64,000 bases of DNA. Source: Ascidiaceihabitans sp039975415. GTDB taxonomy: Bacteria > Pseudomonadota > Alphaproteobacteria > Rhodobacterales > Rhodobacteraceae. The position numbers were made by a program, and so were the translations under genes. The notes beneath the pieces were generated by a model, which made no database searches, was not told the DNA's origin, and saw only the letters and a program-made list of their open reading frames with translations. Of the stretch, positions 25,440 through 34,461 are shown piece by piece. Position 1 is the first letter of the stretch. The number at the start of each line of letters is the position of its first letter. The stretch is taken from the NCBI RefSeq assembly GCF_039975415.1, contig NZ_JBDWHD010000006.1. One strand, written 5' to 3'.

Positions 25440-27377
25440 ATGAAATGGATCAAACGAATTTTTGGCGGAATTCTGATTGCGATTGTTGTGATTGTGGTTT
25501 CGCTGTTCTTTCTGCCAGCTGACCGGATTGCACAGATTGCAGCTGAACAAATACGGACGCAGACGGGGCGCGACGTCAAAATAACGGGCGATGTGTCTAT
25601 GACGCTGTGGCCGGTCTTGGGGGCATCCGTCGGTGGTTTGGAAGTCGGCAACGCGGAATGGTCACGGCAAGGGGCTATGCTGACGGCCAAAAATGCCGCT
25701 GTCGGGATCGATGCACTGGCATTGTTGCGCGGCGAGATCAGCATCACGAACATCGAAGCCACATCGCCGACCATTCGTTTGGAAAGCCGCAAGGACGGGC
25801 GTGCCAGCTGGCAGTTCTCCGATGCGTCAGGTGAAGCGGTGATTGAAACCGAAACCGCGCCCAGCCGCGAAGCGCAGGCGATCAGCATCAAACGGTTAGA
25901 GATCACGGATGCCACTTTGATCTACGACGCCGAAGGCAGTGATTTGGTGTCTTATTCAGGTGTAGACTTGGAATTGGATTGGCCGGAGCGTTTAGGACAC
26001 GCTGATATTTCCGCGACGTTACGGCCCGCGGGGCAAGATGTGGATGTGCAGGCGCGGATCGACGGGTTTTCAGGGTTTATTGCAGGTCAGGTGCAGGGTG
26101 TGTCCGCGAACATCGCCGCGGGCGGCGGCACCTTGTCCCTGAATGGACGGGCCAGCACGGCTGGGGATGTGGCTGGCAAACTGGCGTTGAATTTGCCCAA
26201 TACCGACAATTTCCTGACAGCAGTGGGTCTGAACGCACTTGATTTGCCGTCTGCGTTGGGCGCGTCAATGGACTTGGGGGCAGATGTGACATTGACCTCT
26301 GATCGCAGGTTGTCATTGCGTGGAATGCGCGTTGATCTTGGGGGAAATGCCATCAGCGGCGCTGCGGATGTATCGCTCAATGGTGTGCCGCAGGTGAATG
26401 CACAACTGTCAGCCGGGGCTTTGGATTTGACGTCGGCGACGGGCGGTGGCAGCGCGGGCGGCGGATCCTCGGATGCCGTGAATGCAGGCTGGTCGAAAGC
26501 GCGCATTGATGCCTCCGGTTTGGCCGCGTTTAACGGGGAAATCGGGTTGACGGCGACATCTATCGATTTGGGCACATTTAAATTGGGTACGACGCGCACC
26601 CTGATCAAAAATGAAAATTCCCGGATCGTGTTTGAGTTGCGCGAAGTTCAGGCCTACGGTGGCACCGTCTCGGGGCAGTTTGTGATGAACAATCGCAACG
26701 GGCTGTCTGTGGGCGGCAAAATCTTTGCAAATTCCATCTCGATGAAACCTTTGCTTGGGGACGCGGCTGGCATCACGCGTTTGAACGGGGCAGGCGATGC
26801 CGAGGTCAGCTTTTTGGCGTCTGGTAATTCTGTGCAGTCCATCATGAATTCCATGTCTGGCAAAGGGGCCCTGAAACTGGGCAAAGGGACAATCGAGGGT
26901 CTGGATTTGAACGCGTTGATGGGCAACGGCAAAGGCAGCGGCGGCACAACCGTCTTTGACAGCTTGGTGGCCACCTTTGACATGAGGGACGGCAACCTTC
27001 GAAATGACGATTTGCTGTTCTCATTGCCCAACTATGAGGCGCGTGGGAAAGGCCGTGTCGGGCTTGGGGCGCAAGACATTGATTACGTGTTTACGCCAAC
27101 AGCGCTTCGGGCAAATTCCGGCCAGGGTCTTGCTATCCCTGTAAAAGTCACAGGCCCATGGGCTGACCCAAAAATTCGTCCTGATTTGAAGGCGGTCATC
27201 GACCTGAACTTTTCCAAAGAAAAAGAGCGCATCGAACAACGTGCACGGGAAAAAGTAGAACAGAAGCTGAAAGATGAATTAGGTGTGTCTGCACAAGATG
27301 GGCAATCACTGGAGGACGCCGCCAAGGACAAGGTCGAAGACAAGCTAAAAAGAGAGCTACTGAAGATCTTTGACTGA
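25440..27377 (+). CDS. AsmA-family envelope protein
   Basis: A 645-residue protein with an N-terminal membrane anchor (FGGILIAIVVIVVSLFFLP) followed by the AsmA start LPADRIAQIAAEQIRTQTGRDV. A long beta-rich repeat region follows, and there is a charged C-terminal helix (KERIEQRAREKVEQKL). AsmA-like proteins belong to the bridge-like lipid-transport group spanning the periplasm. The ATG at 25440 follows GAGG; GTG codons at 25431/25434 lie in that site. It is divergent from rimO and convergent with the phosphohexomutase gene. Confidence 0.88.
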   Translation: MKWIKRIFGGILIAIVVIVVSLFFLPADRIAQIAAEQIRTQTGRDVKITGDVSMTLWPVLGASVGGLEVGNAEWSRQGAMLTAKNAAVGIDALALLRGEISITNIEATSPTIRLESRKDGRASWQFSDASGEAVIETETAPSREAQAISIKRLEITDATLIYDAEGSDLVSYSGVDLELDWPERLGHADISATLRPAGQDVDVQARIDGFSGFIAGQVQGVSANIAAGGGTLSLNGRASTAGDVAGKLALNLPNTDNFLTAVGLNALDLPSALGASMDLGADVTLTSDRRLSLRGMRVDLGGNAISGAADVSLNGVPQVNAQLSAGALDLTSATGGGSAGGGSSDAVNAGWSKARIDASGLAAFNGEIGLTATSIDLGTFKLGTTRTLIKNENSRIVFELREVQAYGGTVSGQFVMNNRNGLSVGGKIFANSISMKPLLGDAAGITRLNGAGDAEVSFLASGNSVQSIMNSMSGKGALKLGKGTIEGLDLNALMGNGKGSGGTTVFDSLVATFDMRDGNLRNDDLLFSLPNYEARGKGRVGLGAQDIDYVFTPTALRANSGQGLAIPVKVTGPWADPKIRPDLKAVIDLNFSKEKERIEQRAREKVEQKLKDELGVSAQDGQSLEDAAKDKVEDKLKRELLKIFD

Positions 27378-27384
27378 TAGGGCG

Positions 27385-27415
27385 GGTGCACCAAGGTGCA
27401 CCTTACCCCTTTTTT
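27385..27415. terminator. terminator between convergent asmA-like and phosphohexomutase genes
   Basis: GGTGCACC occurs at 27385-27392 and again at 27395-27402, forming a hairpin. It is followed by TTACCCC and a run of six T (27410-27415), which reaches the stop codon of the convergent gene. It serves the plus strand clearly; use by the minus strand is possible. Confidence 0.7.
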
Positions 27416-28911
27416 CAGATTGTTTGATCGTAGTCGCCAACGTTGGTTTCTGTACGGATCACCGCATCAATGTCTGCAAAGATTGCGCGCATCTCGTCCT
27501 CGGATTCAGGGCTTTCGCAGACCACCACCAAGTTGGGCGTGTTGGACGATGCGCGCACCAAGCCCCACGCGCCGTTGTCAAGGATCACGCGGGCCCCGTT
27601 CACGGTCACGACCTCTTTGATTGTCCGGCCGCCGATTGTGTCGCCTGCGTCATGTTTGGCCACCAGTTTTGCAACCAAGCGATCTAACGTGTCGTATTTT
27701 TCCTCATCTGCACAATAAGGCGACATCGTGGGGGTAGCCCATGTCTGAGGCAACGCTTTGCGCAGGTCCGACATAGACATATCGGGGTTTCGATCCATCA
27801 ATTTGCAGATTTCAACCGCCACGCGCATACCGCAATCGTAACCGCGCCCGATATCGCCTGCCAGAAAGTAGTGCCCGGATTTTTCGAATCCGGCCAAAGC
27901 GCCAATTTCCTTCACGCGCCGTTTCATGTGGCTGTGGCCGGTTTTCCAGTAATCCGCTTTGATTTTGTGTTTTTGTAATTCGGGGTCCGAGGCGAACAGA
28001 CCTGTGGATTTCACATCCGCCACAAAGGTCGATCCGGGATAAATCTTCGCCAGATCACGCGCCATGATGACGCCGACTTTATCTGCGAAAATTTCTTCAC
28101 CTTCGTCGTCCACCACGCCACAGCGGTCGCCATCGCCATCAAAACCAAGTGCGAAATCCGCGCCTGATGCCTTCACGCTATCCGACATGTCGTGCAGCAT
28201 TTCCATGGCTTCTGGGTTGGGATTATAGTGGGGGAATGTGTAATCGAGCGCGTTGTGGCTTGGCACCACTTCGACACCCAAGCGTTCGAATAATTCTGGC
28301 GCAAAGGCAGAGGCGGTGCCGTTGCCCGTCGCGCAAACCACCTTCAGTTTGCGGGTCATTTTGAAGTCGCCCACAAGGTCATCCAGATAGGCTTCGCGGA
28401 CGCCCTCAATAAATTCATAGGACCCGCCGGGCCGTTGCTGCCCGCGTCCCTCCAGAACGATGTCGCGCAATTCGTTCATCTCGTCCGGGCCATGTGTCAG
28501 GGGGCGTTCAAAGCCCATCTTGACGCCTGTCCACCCATTTGGATTGTGGCTGGCCGTGACCATGGCAACGGCAGGCACATCCAGATGGAACTGGCTGAAA
28601 TAGGCCATGGGCGACAAGGCGGGGCCGATATCTTTTACGGCGATACCGGCTTGCATCAACCCCAGCATCAGGGCGTTTTTGATGGACAATGAATAGTCGC
28701 GGTAGTCGTTGCCAACGGCGATCACCGGATCGATGCCGCGGGCATGCATTTGTGTTCCAAGCCCCAAACCCAAGGCTGTGATGCCGGGCAAGTTAATTGC
28801 CTCGGGATACTGCCACCGCGCGTCGTATTCACGAAACCCTGTAGGTGTAATCATGGCGTCGCGCAGGAATTCCCACGTGTTTACGGAAACGGAAGAGGCC
28901 GGTTTTGTCAC
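27415..28911 (-). CDS. phosphomannomutase/phosphoglucomutase
   Basis: A 498-residue alpha-D-phosphohexomutase. The catalytic phosphoserine is in TASHNP (Ser121), the Mg loop is DGDGDR (258-263), sugar binding involves GHSHMKRR and FEKSGHYF, and the phosphate-binding loop is RASSNTPNL. It would convert hexose-6- to hexose-1-phosphates for polysaccharide precursors. It lies downstream of kdsA, kpsE-like and kpsT genes, which supports a role in surface polysaccharide. The start is GTG 28911; ATG 28854 (MITPTGFREYD) is an alternative close to the domain edge. Confidence 0.9.
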   Translation of the reverse strand: MTKPASSVSVNTWEFLRDAMITPTGFREYDARWQYPEAINLPGITALGLGLGTQMHARGIDPVIAVGNDYRDYSLSIKNALMLGLMQAGIAVKDIGPALSPMAYFSQFHLDVPAVAMVTASHNPNGWTGVKMGFERPLTHGPDEMNELRDIVLEGRGQQRPGGSYEFIEGVREAYLDDLVGDFKMTRKLKVVCATGNGTASAFAPELFERLGVEVVPSHNALDYTFPHYNPNPEAMEMLHDMSDSVKASGADFALGFDGDGDRCGVVDDEGEEIFADKVGVIMARDLAKIYPGSTFVADVKSTGLFASDPELQKHKIKADYWKTGHSHMKRRVKEIGALAGFEKSGHYFLAGDIGRGYDCGMRVAVEICKLMDRNPDMSMSDLRKALPQTWATPTMSPYCADEEKYDTLDRLVAKLVAKHDAGDTIGGRTIKEVVTVNGARVILDNGAWGLVRASSNTPNLVVVCESPESEDEMRAIFADIDAVIRTETNVGDYDQTI

Positions 28912-28939
28912 GGGTTATACTCACTTCTTAAGGGGAGAG

Positions 28940-29773
28940 TTACAGGGTCAGAGGGCGTGCTTTGGCGATCGCGTCCAATTGCATCAAAGTATCTACAAGC
29001 GCCGGCATTTGATCCAGATAGATCATGTTCGGACCATCACAGGGGGCGTTGTCGGGATCCTGATGTGTTTCCATGAACACGGCACCGACACCAACAGCGA
29101 CGGCTGCACGTGCCATCACGGGCGCGAATTCACGTTGCCCGCCCGAACTGCCGCCTTGACCGCCGGGTTGTTGCACCGAATGGGTGGCATCCATAACCAC
29201 AGGGTAGCCCGTTTGTGCCATCTGCGGCAGCGACCGCATGTCTGCAACCAAAGTATTGTAGCCAAATGTTGTGCCGCGTTCGGTCAAAAGGATGCGGCGG
29301 TTGCCAGTGCTTTCGATCTTGGTGACGATGTTTGGCATTTCCCAGGGGGCCAAGAACTGCCCCTTTTTGACGTTGATTACTGCGCCTGTATTGCCTGCGG
29401 CCAACAGCATGTCGGTTTGGCGGCACAGAAACGCAGGGATTTGCAAAATATCAACGGCGTCCGCTGCCGGGGCACATTGGGCTTCGGAATGAACGTCTGT
29501 CAAAACGGGCACTTGGATGGATTTTCCCACCTCTTGCAGCGTTTTCAAACCTTCGTCGATGCCAAGGCCCCGTTTGCCGGATAGCGACGTCCGGTTGGCT
29601 TTGTCGTAGCTTGCCTTAAAGACATACTGTGCACCTGCCGCGTCACAGGCTTCTTTCATTTTGCCGGCGATCATTTGCGCATGATCGAGGCTTTCCAGTT
29701 GGCAAGGGCCTGCGATGATAGTCAGCGGGCGGTCATTGCCAATGGTCAGATCGGCGACTTGGATATGTGTCAT
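28940..29773 (-). CDS. kdsA: 3-deoxy-8-phosphooctulonate synthase (KDO-8-P synthase)
   Basis: A 277-residue TIM-barrel enzyme that condenses phosphoenolpyruvate with arabinose-5-phosphate. Signatures: IAGPCQLESLDHA, FKASYDKANRTS, TDVHSEAQ, KKGQFLAPWEM and the GQREFAPVMARAAVA block. It supplies Kdo for lipopolysaccharide or capsule. The start is one base after the kpsE-like stop (TAACATG), so it is translationally linked to the export genes, suggesting a Kdo-dependent capsule or Kdo-linker polysaccharide. Confidence 0.95.
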   Translation of the reverse strand: MTHIQVADLTIGNDRPLTIIAGPCQLESLDHAQMIAGKMKEACDAAGAQYVFKASYDKANRTSLSGKRGLGIDEGLKTLQEVGKSIQVPVLTDVHSEAQCAPAADAVDILQIPAFLCRQTDMLLAAGNTGAVINVKKGQFLAPWEMPNIVTKIESTGNRRILLTERGTTFGYNTLVADMRSLPQMAQTGYPVVMDATHSVQQPGGQGGSSGGQREFAPVMARAAVAVGVGAVFMETHQDPDNAPCDGPNMIYLDQMPALVDTLMQLDAIAKARPLTL

Positions 29774-29774
29774 G

Positions 29775-31532
29775 TTAGGACGTTACCTGTTCACGAAGGA
29801 TGGATGCTGTCAGCGAAATCATCAGGTAGATGCCTGCAAAGATCAGAAAAGCCAAGATCGTGTTTTCGAATGAGCGGGGATACGACGCTTCCTCCGAGGC
29901 AACAGGGTCCACCGCAATGGTCAAATAGCGCACTTGGCGGTTGGCTTCGGTACGTGCTTGTTCCAGCTGGGCTTGGGCAAGTTGCAAGTTGGTGTTGGCA
30001 TTGGCCAGATCAGCTTGCGCCAATTGCAATTCGATGGCCTGTTGTGCCAGTGAATTTTCACCGCCGATTGAGGAATTCAGCTTGTCGTTCAGCTTTTCCA
30101 ACTGAATGCCGATGCGACGGATGTCGCCTTGTGCGCCTTCGACCTTGGCCCTGTTTGGGCGGGTGTTGTCCAAAAGGGCGGCCAATTCCAGTTCTTTTTC
30201 GATCAACAATGTCTCGTATTGTGTGATCGTTGTGCGAATGGCGGCAATCTGGGCTTCGGGGTCGACGCCATTTTCAACCTGAAGCTTGATCAGGTGCTCT
30301 TCGGCTTGGCGGCGTTCTTCCTGTGCCTTGTCAAAGGCATCTGTGGCAGCGCCCATCTGGTCGTCGCGTTTTTCCTGACTTAGGTTGTTGACGCGTGCTT
30401 GGGCGTATTTGATCAGGCTGCGTGAGAAGTCGGCGGACACTTCCGGGTCGGCTGCGACCACTTCCATGCGGACCATGCCTTCTGTGGGGTCATAGCCGAT
30501 TTTGATGTTCTTTTTATATAGTTTGTAAGCTTCTTCATTGCTTGGGTCTTCGTTCAAGCGCTGGATGGGATCGATGAAGTCTTGCGTAAAGTGCTCCTTA
30601 AAGCCAACGTCCGCATCGAGACGCAGCATCGCATCTTTGGATTGCAGATAGCTTTGCACAGCAATGGAATCCGCGCTTGTGGCGAATTGGGTTGGTAACA
30701 GGCCGCCCAATGGGCCTGCGCCACCAGAACCTTCGTTCTGAATGATCAGAAAATCACTTTCCGTGGCGAACATCGGCGTGGCCACTTTGTAGAAATAGTA
30801 GCCAGCGAATAAGGTTGGCAGCAGCACAAAAAATGCCAACCGCACCAGCAAAAGCCCCATTTTTTTGCGGCGGCGACGTGAAATATCACGTTGAATTTCG
30901 GATATTTCGCGCGAGCGGCGTTCTGCGGGGCTGATTTCTGTGGATGGTAGGGTCTGTTGACCTGTCGGAATGGTCTGAGGCAGTTGCACACGACTGGCAC
31001 CTGCCGCTTGGGCGGGCAGTTGCGAAAACGCGTCCGGTGCGCCGCCTTCGCGTTGTTCGCCGCCGGCTTGGGGCACGACAAGTTCCAACATGTTTGAACG
31101 CTGGAACGGATCGATCCCTTTTTCGCGCAGCAGGCGCACAGCATCAAAATCGGACGTCGGTGCAAGATTATGTTTCTGGGCCACACGTCGCGCCATGCGT
31201 AACTGTCGCCCCGTTAGACCTTCGCGACGGATGGCGTCCATGTCTGTGTCGCCAGCCACTTGGGTCGCACTGGCGACATCGCCGCTTTGGGCTGCGGTTT
31301 GCTGGGGCGCGGGTTGTTGTGTTGTGGCACTGCCTTGCGGGGCCTGCGGTTGGCGAGCCATGCGCAATTGGTCAACGGCTGACCCGCCGTCTGCCCGATT
31401 GGGAACAGCTGTGGGTTGCGGAGCCGCGCCCGTGCTTGGGGCTGCATTTTCGGGTGCCGCAGATCCAGCGCTGCCCGAAGTGGGCGTGTTGCGTTTGATA
31501 CGGAACTTTCTAGCTTTTGGTTTCGTAGTCAT
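29775..31532 (-). CDS. KpsE/CtrB/RkpR-type capsule export inner-membrane protein
   Basis: A 585-residue protein. Residues 1-225 are cytoplasmic, Ala/Gln/Pro-rich, with an embedded conserved-looking segment LTGRQLRMARRVAQKHNL. A first helix (about 227-250) precedes a periplasmic part with long coiled coil (two alpha-helical runs rich in Q, A, E), and a final helix (ILAFLIFAGIYLMISLTASI) ends the chain. This is the PCP-3 polysaccharide co-polymerase layout, with an unusually long N-terminal extension compared with KpsE (about 380 residues). ATG 31532 overlaps the kpsT 3' end by 23 bases. Confidence 0.83.
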   Translation of the reverse strand: MTTKPKARKFRIKRNTPTSGSAGSAAPENAAPSTGAAPQPTAVPNRADGGSAVDQLRMARQPQAPQGSATTQQPAPQQTAAQSGDVASATQVAGDTDMDAIRREGLTGRQLRMARRVAQKHNLAPTSDFDAVRLLREKGIDPFQRSNMLELVVPQAGGEQREGGAPDAFSQLPAQAAGASRVQLPQTIPTGQQTLPSTEISPAERRSREISEIQRDISRRRRKKMGLLLVRLAFFVLLPTLFAGYYFYKVATPMFATESDFLIIQNEGSGGAGPLGGLLPTQFATSADSIAVQSYLQSKDAMLRLDADVGFKEHFTQDFIDPIQRLNEDPSNEEAYKLYKKNIKIGYDPTEGMVRMEVVAADPEVSADFSRSLIKYAQARVNNLSQEKRDDQMGAATDAFDKAQEERRQAEEHLIKLQVENGVDPEAQIAAIRTTITQYETLLIEKELELAALLDNTRPNRAKVEGAQGDIRRIGIQLEKLNDKLNSSIGGENSLAQQAIELQLAQADLANANTNLQLAQAQLEQARTEANRQVRYLTIAVDPVASEEASYPRSFENTILAFLIFAGIYLMISLTASILREQVTS

Positions 31533-32169
31533 ATAACCGCTTCGCCTCTTCGAGGGTGTCAAACATATGCAACTGGCCGTCCAAAAGGACCGCCGCAGAC
31601 CGCGCGAATTTTTCCAGCGTCTGCGCCTGATGCGACACAATGATAATCGTTGTGGTGCGGAGCCGCTCTTGCAGGATTTCACCTGATTTGCGGTTAAACT
31701 CCACATCGGTGGTCGAAGGCATGCCTTCGTCGATGAGATACATATCGAAATCAAGCGCCAACATCAGCGCAAATGAAAACCGGGCACGCATACCTGCGGA
31801 ATACGTGCCAAGCGGTTGGTCAAAATATTCGCCCAAATTACACAACCACCGGCAAAAACTTTCGACGTAATCGGGATCAAGCCCATAGAGCCGCGCGATG
31901 TAGCGCGCGTTTTCCATGGCCGACACCTTGCCCACAACACCCCCCATAAACCCCAACGGGAATGAAATGTTGCAGCCGCGGCGAATTTCGCCTTCATCGG
32001 GTTTTTCCAGACCAGCCATCATATTGATCAAAGTGGTTTTGCCTGTGCCGTTCGGGGCCAGAATGCCCATTGAATTGCCAAGCTCAACCTTGAAGGACAC
32101 ACGGTCAAGGATCACCTTGCGCTGCGTGCCCGTCCAGTAGGACTTGCTGACATTTTCAAACTCAAGCAT
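31510..32169 (-). CDS. kpsT: KpsT-type ATPase of capsular polysaccharide ABC exporter
   Basis: A 219-residue ABC ATPase. Walker A APNGTGKT (38-45), signature YSAGMRARFSFAL (the LSGGQ variant typical of polysaccharide exporters), Walker B MYLIDEG and the switch His in IIIVSHQ. It energises export of a lipid-linked polysaccharide with a KpsM-type permease. The expected kpsM is not next to it in this window: the upstream neighbour is an unrelated permease. Start ATG 32169. Confidence 0.88.
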   Translation of the reverse strand: MLEFENVSKSYWTGTQRKVILDRVSFKVELGNSMGILAPNGTGKTTLINMMAGLEKPDEGEIRRGCNISFPLGFMGGVVGKVSAMENARYIARLYGLDPDYVESFCRWLCNLGEYFDQPLGTYSAGMRARFSFALMLALDFDMYLIDEGMPSTTDVEFNRKSGEILQERLRTTTIIIVSHQAQTLEKFARSAAVLLDGQLHMFDTLEEAKRLYDYETKS

Positions 32170-32404
32170 CGATTGCGTCCTGCGATTACTGCTCTGGCAC
32201 CTCAACACTTTGATGTAGGGCTACCGATCCCTCCTTAACAGAGGTGTATTGACGGTCTATTCACCGAATTTGGCTTTATTATGTCCAAATAAGAAACAAA
32301 TGTACATGTCTTGCACTGCGTGTGCGGGCGATTGCTGCAATCCAAGCTGCAAAAAAACACTGCACTTTGTTGTGAACCCTAAAAGGGTGCGGACGAATGT
32401 TGAC

Positions 32405-33433
32405 TTATTGCACCCATTGCCAAAGTCCCCCGGCAACCATCGCGCCCAGAATGGCGAAGGTCAGGTAAGCGACAAAGACCCTTGGTTTGACCAAGGCCCA
32501 AACCGCGATCGCCGCTGGTATACATGACACGCCCCCTGCCACGACAAATGCCATCGCGGCGCCTTGGGTCATGCCTTGGTCCAGTAGGGCATCGACCATC
32601 CCAACGGCCATGTAGCCATTCAGATACGCAGGGGCACCGATCAATGCGCCTTTGATCACAGGCCACGCGCCTTGGCCGCCCAGGAATTGTGCTATCATCT
32701 CTGCGGGCACATAACGCAACATAAGGGCTTCAAAGACATAGGCCAGCATCAACCATTTCAGCAGGAAAATACCATTGTCGAGGGCGGTGTCGCGGAACGT
32801 GCGCACACGGTCAACATCGGACCAGAATTTCCATTGTGGCTTGCCTGAAAACGGCTTTTGGACGCCGCAGCACCCGCCCACAGCGGGGCGTTCGCGCAAG
32901 GGGTCCACAAAGACAGGCGATCTTGCCAGCAGCAACGTCCCAAACCCGCCCATCATGCCAAGCCCCACAGCTGCCAGTGCTTTGGCAATGGCAAAATCCC
33001 AGCCCAATTCGCTTGACGTGATCAAAAACATGGCCGGGTCCATCAAGGGCGAGGCCAGCCAAAATGCCATCACCGCCCCTAGAGGCGCACCAACAGCAAG
33101 CAAAGCAGCGATAAAGGGGATGACTTCACATGAACAGAACGGGGACAATCCCCCAAGCAAAGCCGCAAAGACAACCATGCGCACGGGATTGCCTTCAAAT
33201 GCCTTTGCGATCAGGTTTTCTGCACCCGACGCTTTCATATATGCCACCGCCAGAACGGCAAACAGAATGAACGGACCGGTGTGCAAAAGCGCGTTTGCCG
33301 TAAACAGGGCCGTCGGCCACAGCACAGGCCAGTCGAGCAGCGCGATTAAGGCAAAAATGCCGGCGGCCACAGTCCAGGGCGTTAGAATGTGACCCTTGAG
33401 CGAAAATGGGGCAGGTTGTGTGGTGTCAGCCAT
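32405..33433 (-). CDS. ArsP/DUF318-family permease
   Basis: A 342-residue inner-membrane permease with about eight helices. It carries the family cysteine motif PFCSCEVIP in a helix break and a central loop with vicinal cysteines (VGGCCGVQ). Relatives include ArsP, which exports trivalent organoarsenicals; others are uncharacterised. The ATG at 33433 overlaps the stop of the upstream ArsR-type regulator by eight bases, so they form a regulator-permease operon. The metal or metalloid is not determined. Confidence 0.83.
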   Translation of the reverse strand: MADTTQPAPFSLKGHILTPWTVAAGIFALIALLDWPVLWPTALFTANALLHTGPFILFAVLAVAYMKASGAENLIAKAFEGNPVRMVVFAALLGGLSPFCSCEVIPFIAALLAVGAPLGAVMAFWLASPLMDPAMFLITSSELGWDFAIAKALAAVGLGMMGGFGTLLLARSPVFVDPLRERPAVGGCCGVQKPFSGKPQWKFWSDVDRVRTFRDTALDNGIFLLKWLMLAYVFEALMLRYVPAEMIAQFLGGQGAWPVIKGALIGAPAYLNGYMAVGMVDALLDQGMTQGAAMAFVVAGGVSCIPAAIAVWALVKPRVFVAYLTFAILGAMVAGGLWQWVQ

Positions 33434-33776
33434 GATCGTGGTCCTTGCATGCGGTTGTGCTGTCTGCACAGCAAGCTGTCAGAAGAAAATTGGACAGCGA
33501 TTTTATCTGGTCATAGGCAACAGCCGCGCAAATGATGGACCTGCCCTGGCGGGCCTGTTTGACCAGACCAGCTTGGGCCAAGATCTTTACGTGATGTGTC
33601 AAAGTGCTGCCCGTCACGCCCGAGCGTTCGCCAAGCGTGCCAATGTTCAGCCCGTCCGGGCCCGCACGTACAAGGACACGCAAAACGCCAAGGCGTTGCT
33701 CTGATCCAAGGGCCGCAAAACTGCTGGCGGCGATTGCAAGGTCAAGATCATCGGTGTGTGGCGATTCTATTTTCAT
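33426..33776 (-). CDS. ArsR/SmtB-family transcriptional repressor
   Basis: A 116-residue winged-helix protein (AALGSEQRLGVLRVLVRAG, then SGVTGSTLTHHVKILAQAGLV). The C-terminal tail contains a CC pair and a further Cys followed by HDHG, a plausible soft-metal or metalloid sensing site, though placed differently from the classic ArsR CxC in helix 3. It is translationally coupled to the permease gene. A TTCTAGAA palindrome overlaps its upstream region, consistent with autoregulation. Confidence 0.88.
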   Translation of the reverse strand: MKIESPHTDDLDLAIAASSFAALGSEQRLGVLRVLVRAGPDGLNIGTLGERSGVTGSTLTHHVKILAQAGLVKQARQGRSIICAAVAYDQIKSLSNFLLTACCADSTTACKDHDHG

Positions 33777-33778
33777 AA

Positions 33779-33795
33779 TTCTAGAAATATAGAAA
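33779..33795. promoter_or_regulatory. candidate ArsR operator
   Basis: The palindrome TTCTAGAA (33779-33786) is three bases from the ArsR start. A second TAGAAATA unit (33789-33796) makes a short direct repeat of the AGAAATA half. No Shine-Dalgarno is visible between it and the ATG, so the transcript may have a very short leader. Confidence 0.4.
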
Positions 33796-33879
33796 TAACT
33801 TGATGCTGCAAGAGATATTTCGATAAAGTTGGAAATGATTGCGCTGGACGTGCCTTTTTACATGCCTATCTTCAGGCCA

Positions 33880-34461
33880 ATGACGTTACATGACCAAATC
33901 AAATCTTGCACTTTGTGTGCCGAGCGCTTTGCGGGCACACACACACACCACCAACCCCGCCCCGTCGTCTGGTTCCGGCGGGGGGCGAGGCTTTTGATCG
34001 CGGGGCAAGCACCGGGTGCGCGTGTCCATGAAGGGCAACGCCCTTTCGTGGATCCATCGGGGGACCGCCTACGGGACTGGCTTGGGTTGAATGAAGACGC
34101 CTTTTACGATCAGGACAAGGTGTCGATTGTACCGATGGCGTTTTGCTTTCCGGGCTACGATGCAAAAGGGTCTGATCTGCCACCGCCCCCCATTTGCCGA
34201 AAAACCTGGCACCAACAGGTTGTGAGCCATCTTGGGGATGTCCCTTTGATGTTGGTCATCGGCGGTTACGCCCAAAAATATCACTTGGGCGTCAAAACCG
34301 GTGTCACGGAAACTGTAAAGAACTGGCGCAGCCACGCCCCAAACGTGTTTCCCTTGCCTCACCCAAGCTGGCGCAATACTGCATGGCTCAAGAAACACCC
34401 GTGGTTCGAAGCAGAGGTATTACCCGCCTTGCGTGCCCGCGTGACAGAGGTTCTGAAATGA
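33880..34461 (+). CDS. uracil-DNA glycosylase superfamily protein
   Basis: A 193-residue protein of the UDG superfamily. The segment RLLIAGQAPGARVHE, then FVDPSGDRLRDWLG, replaces the canonical motif 1 of family 4/5 enzymes, and PLPHPSWRN is the C-terminal motif. N-terminal CTLCAERF has two cysteines but lacks the full four-Cys Fe-S set of family 4. Enzymatic activity is likely but the substrate lesion is not known. ATG 33880 is preferred (MTLHDQIKSC); ATGs at 33829 and 33862 are in frame. It overlaps the next gene by four bases. Confidence 0.82.
   Translation: MTLHDQIKSCTLCAERFAGTHTHHQPRPVVWFRRGARLLIAGQAPGARVHEGQRPFVDPSGDRLRDWLGLNEDAFYDQDKVSIVPMAFCFPGYDAKGSDLPPPPICRKTWHQQVVSHLGDVPLMLVIGGYAQKYHLGVKTGVTETVKNWRSHAPNVFPLPHPSWRNTAWLKKHPWFEAEVLPALRARVTEVLK

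Noticed and set aside
32249..32527. Cys-rich 92-codon ORF in the kpsT upstream region
   Set aside because: The Cys-rich part (TACAGDCCNPSC) is eye-catching, but there is no ribosome site and the second half is antisense to the permease gene.
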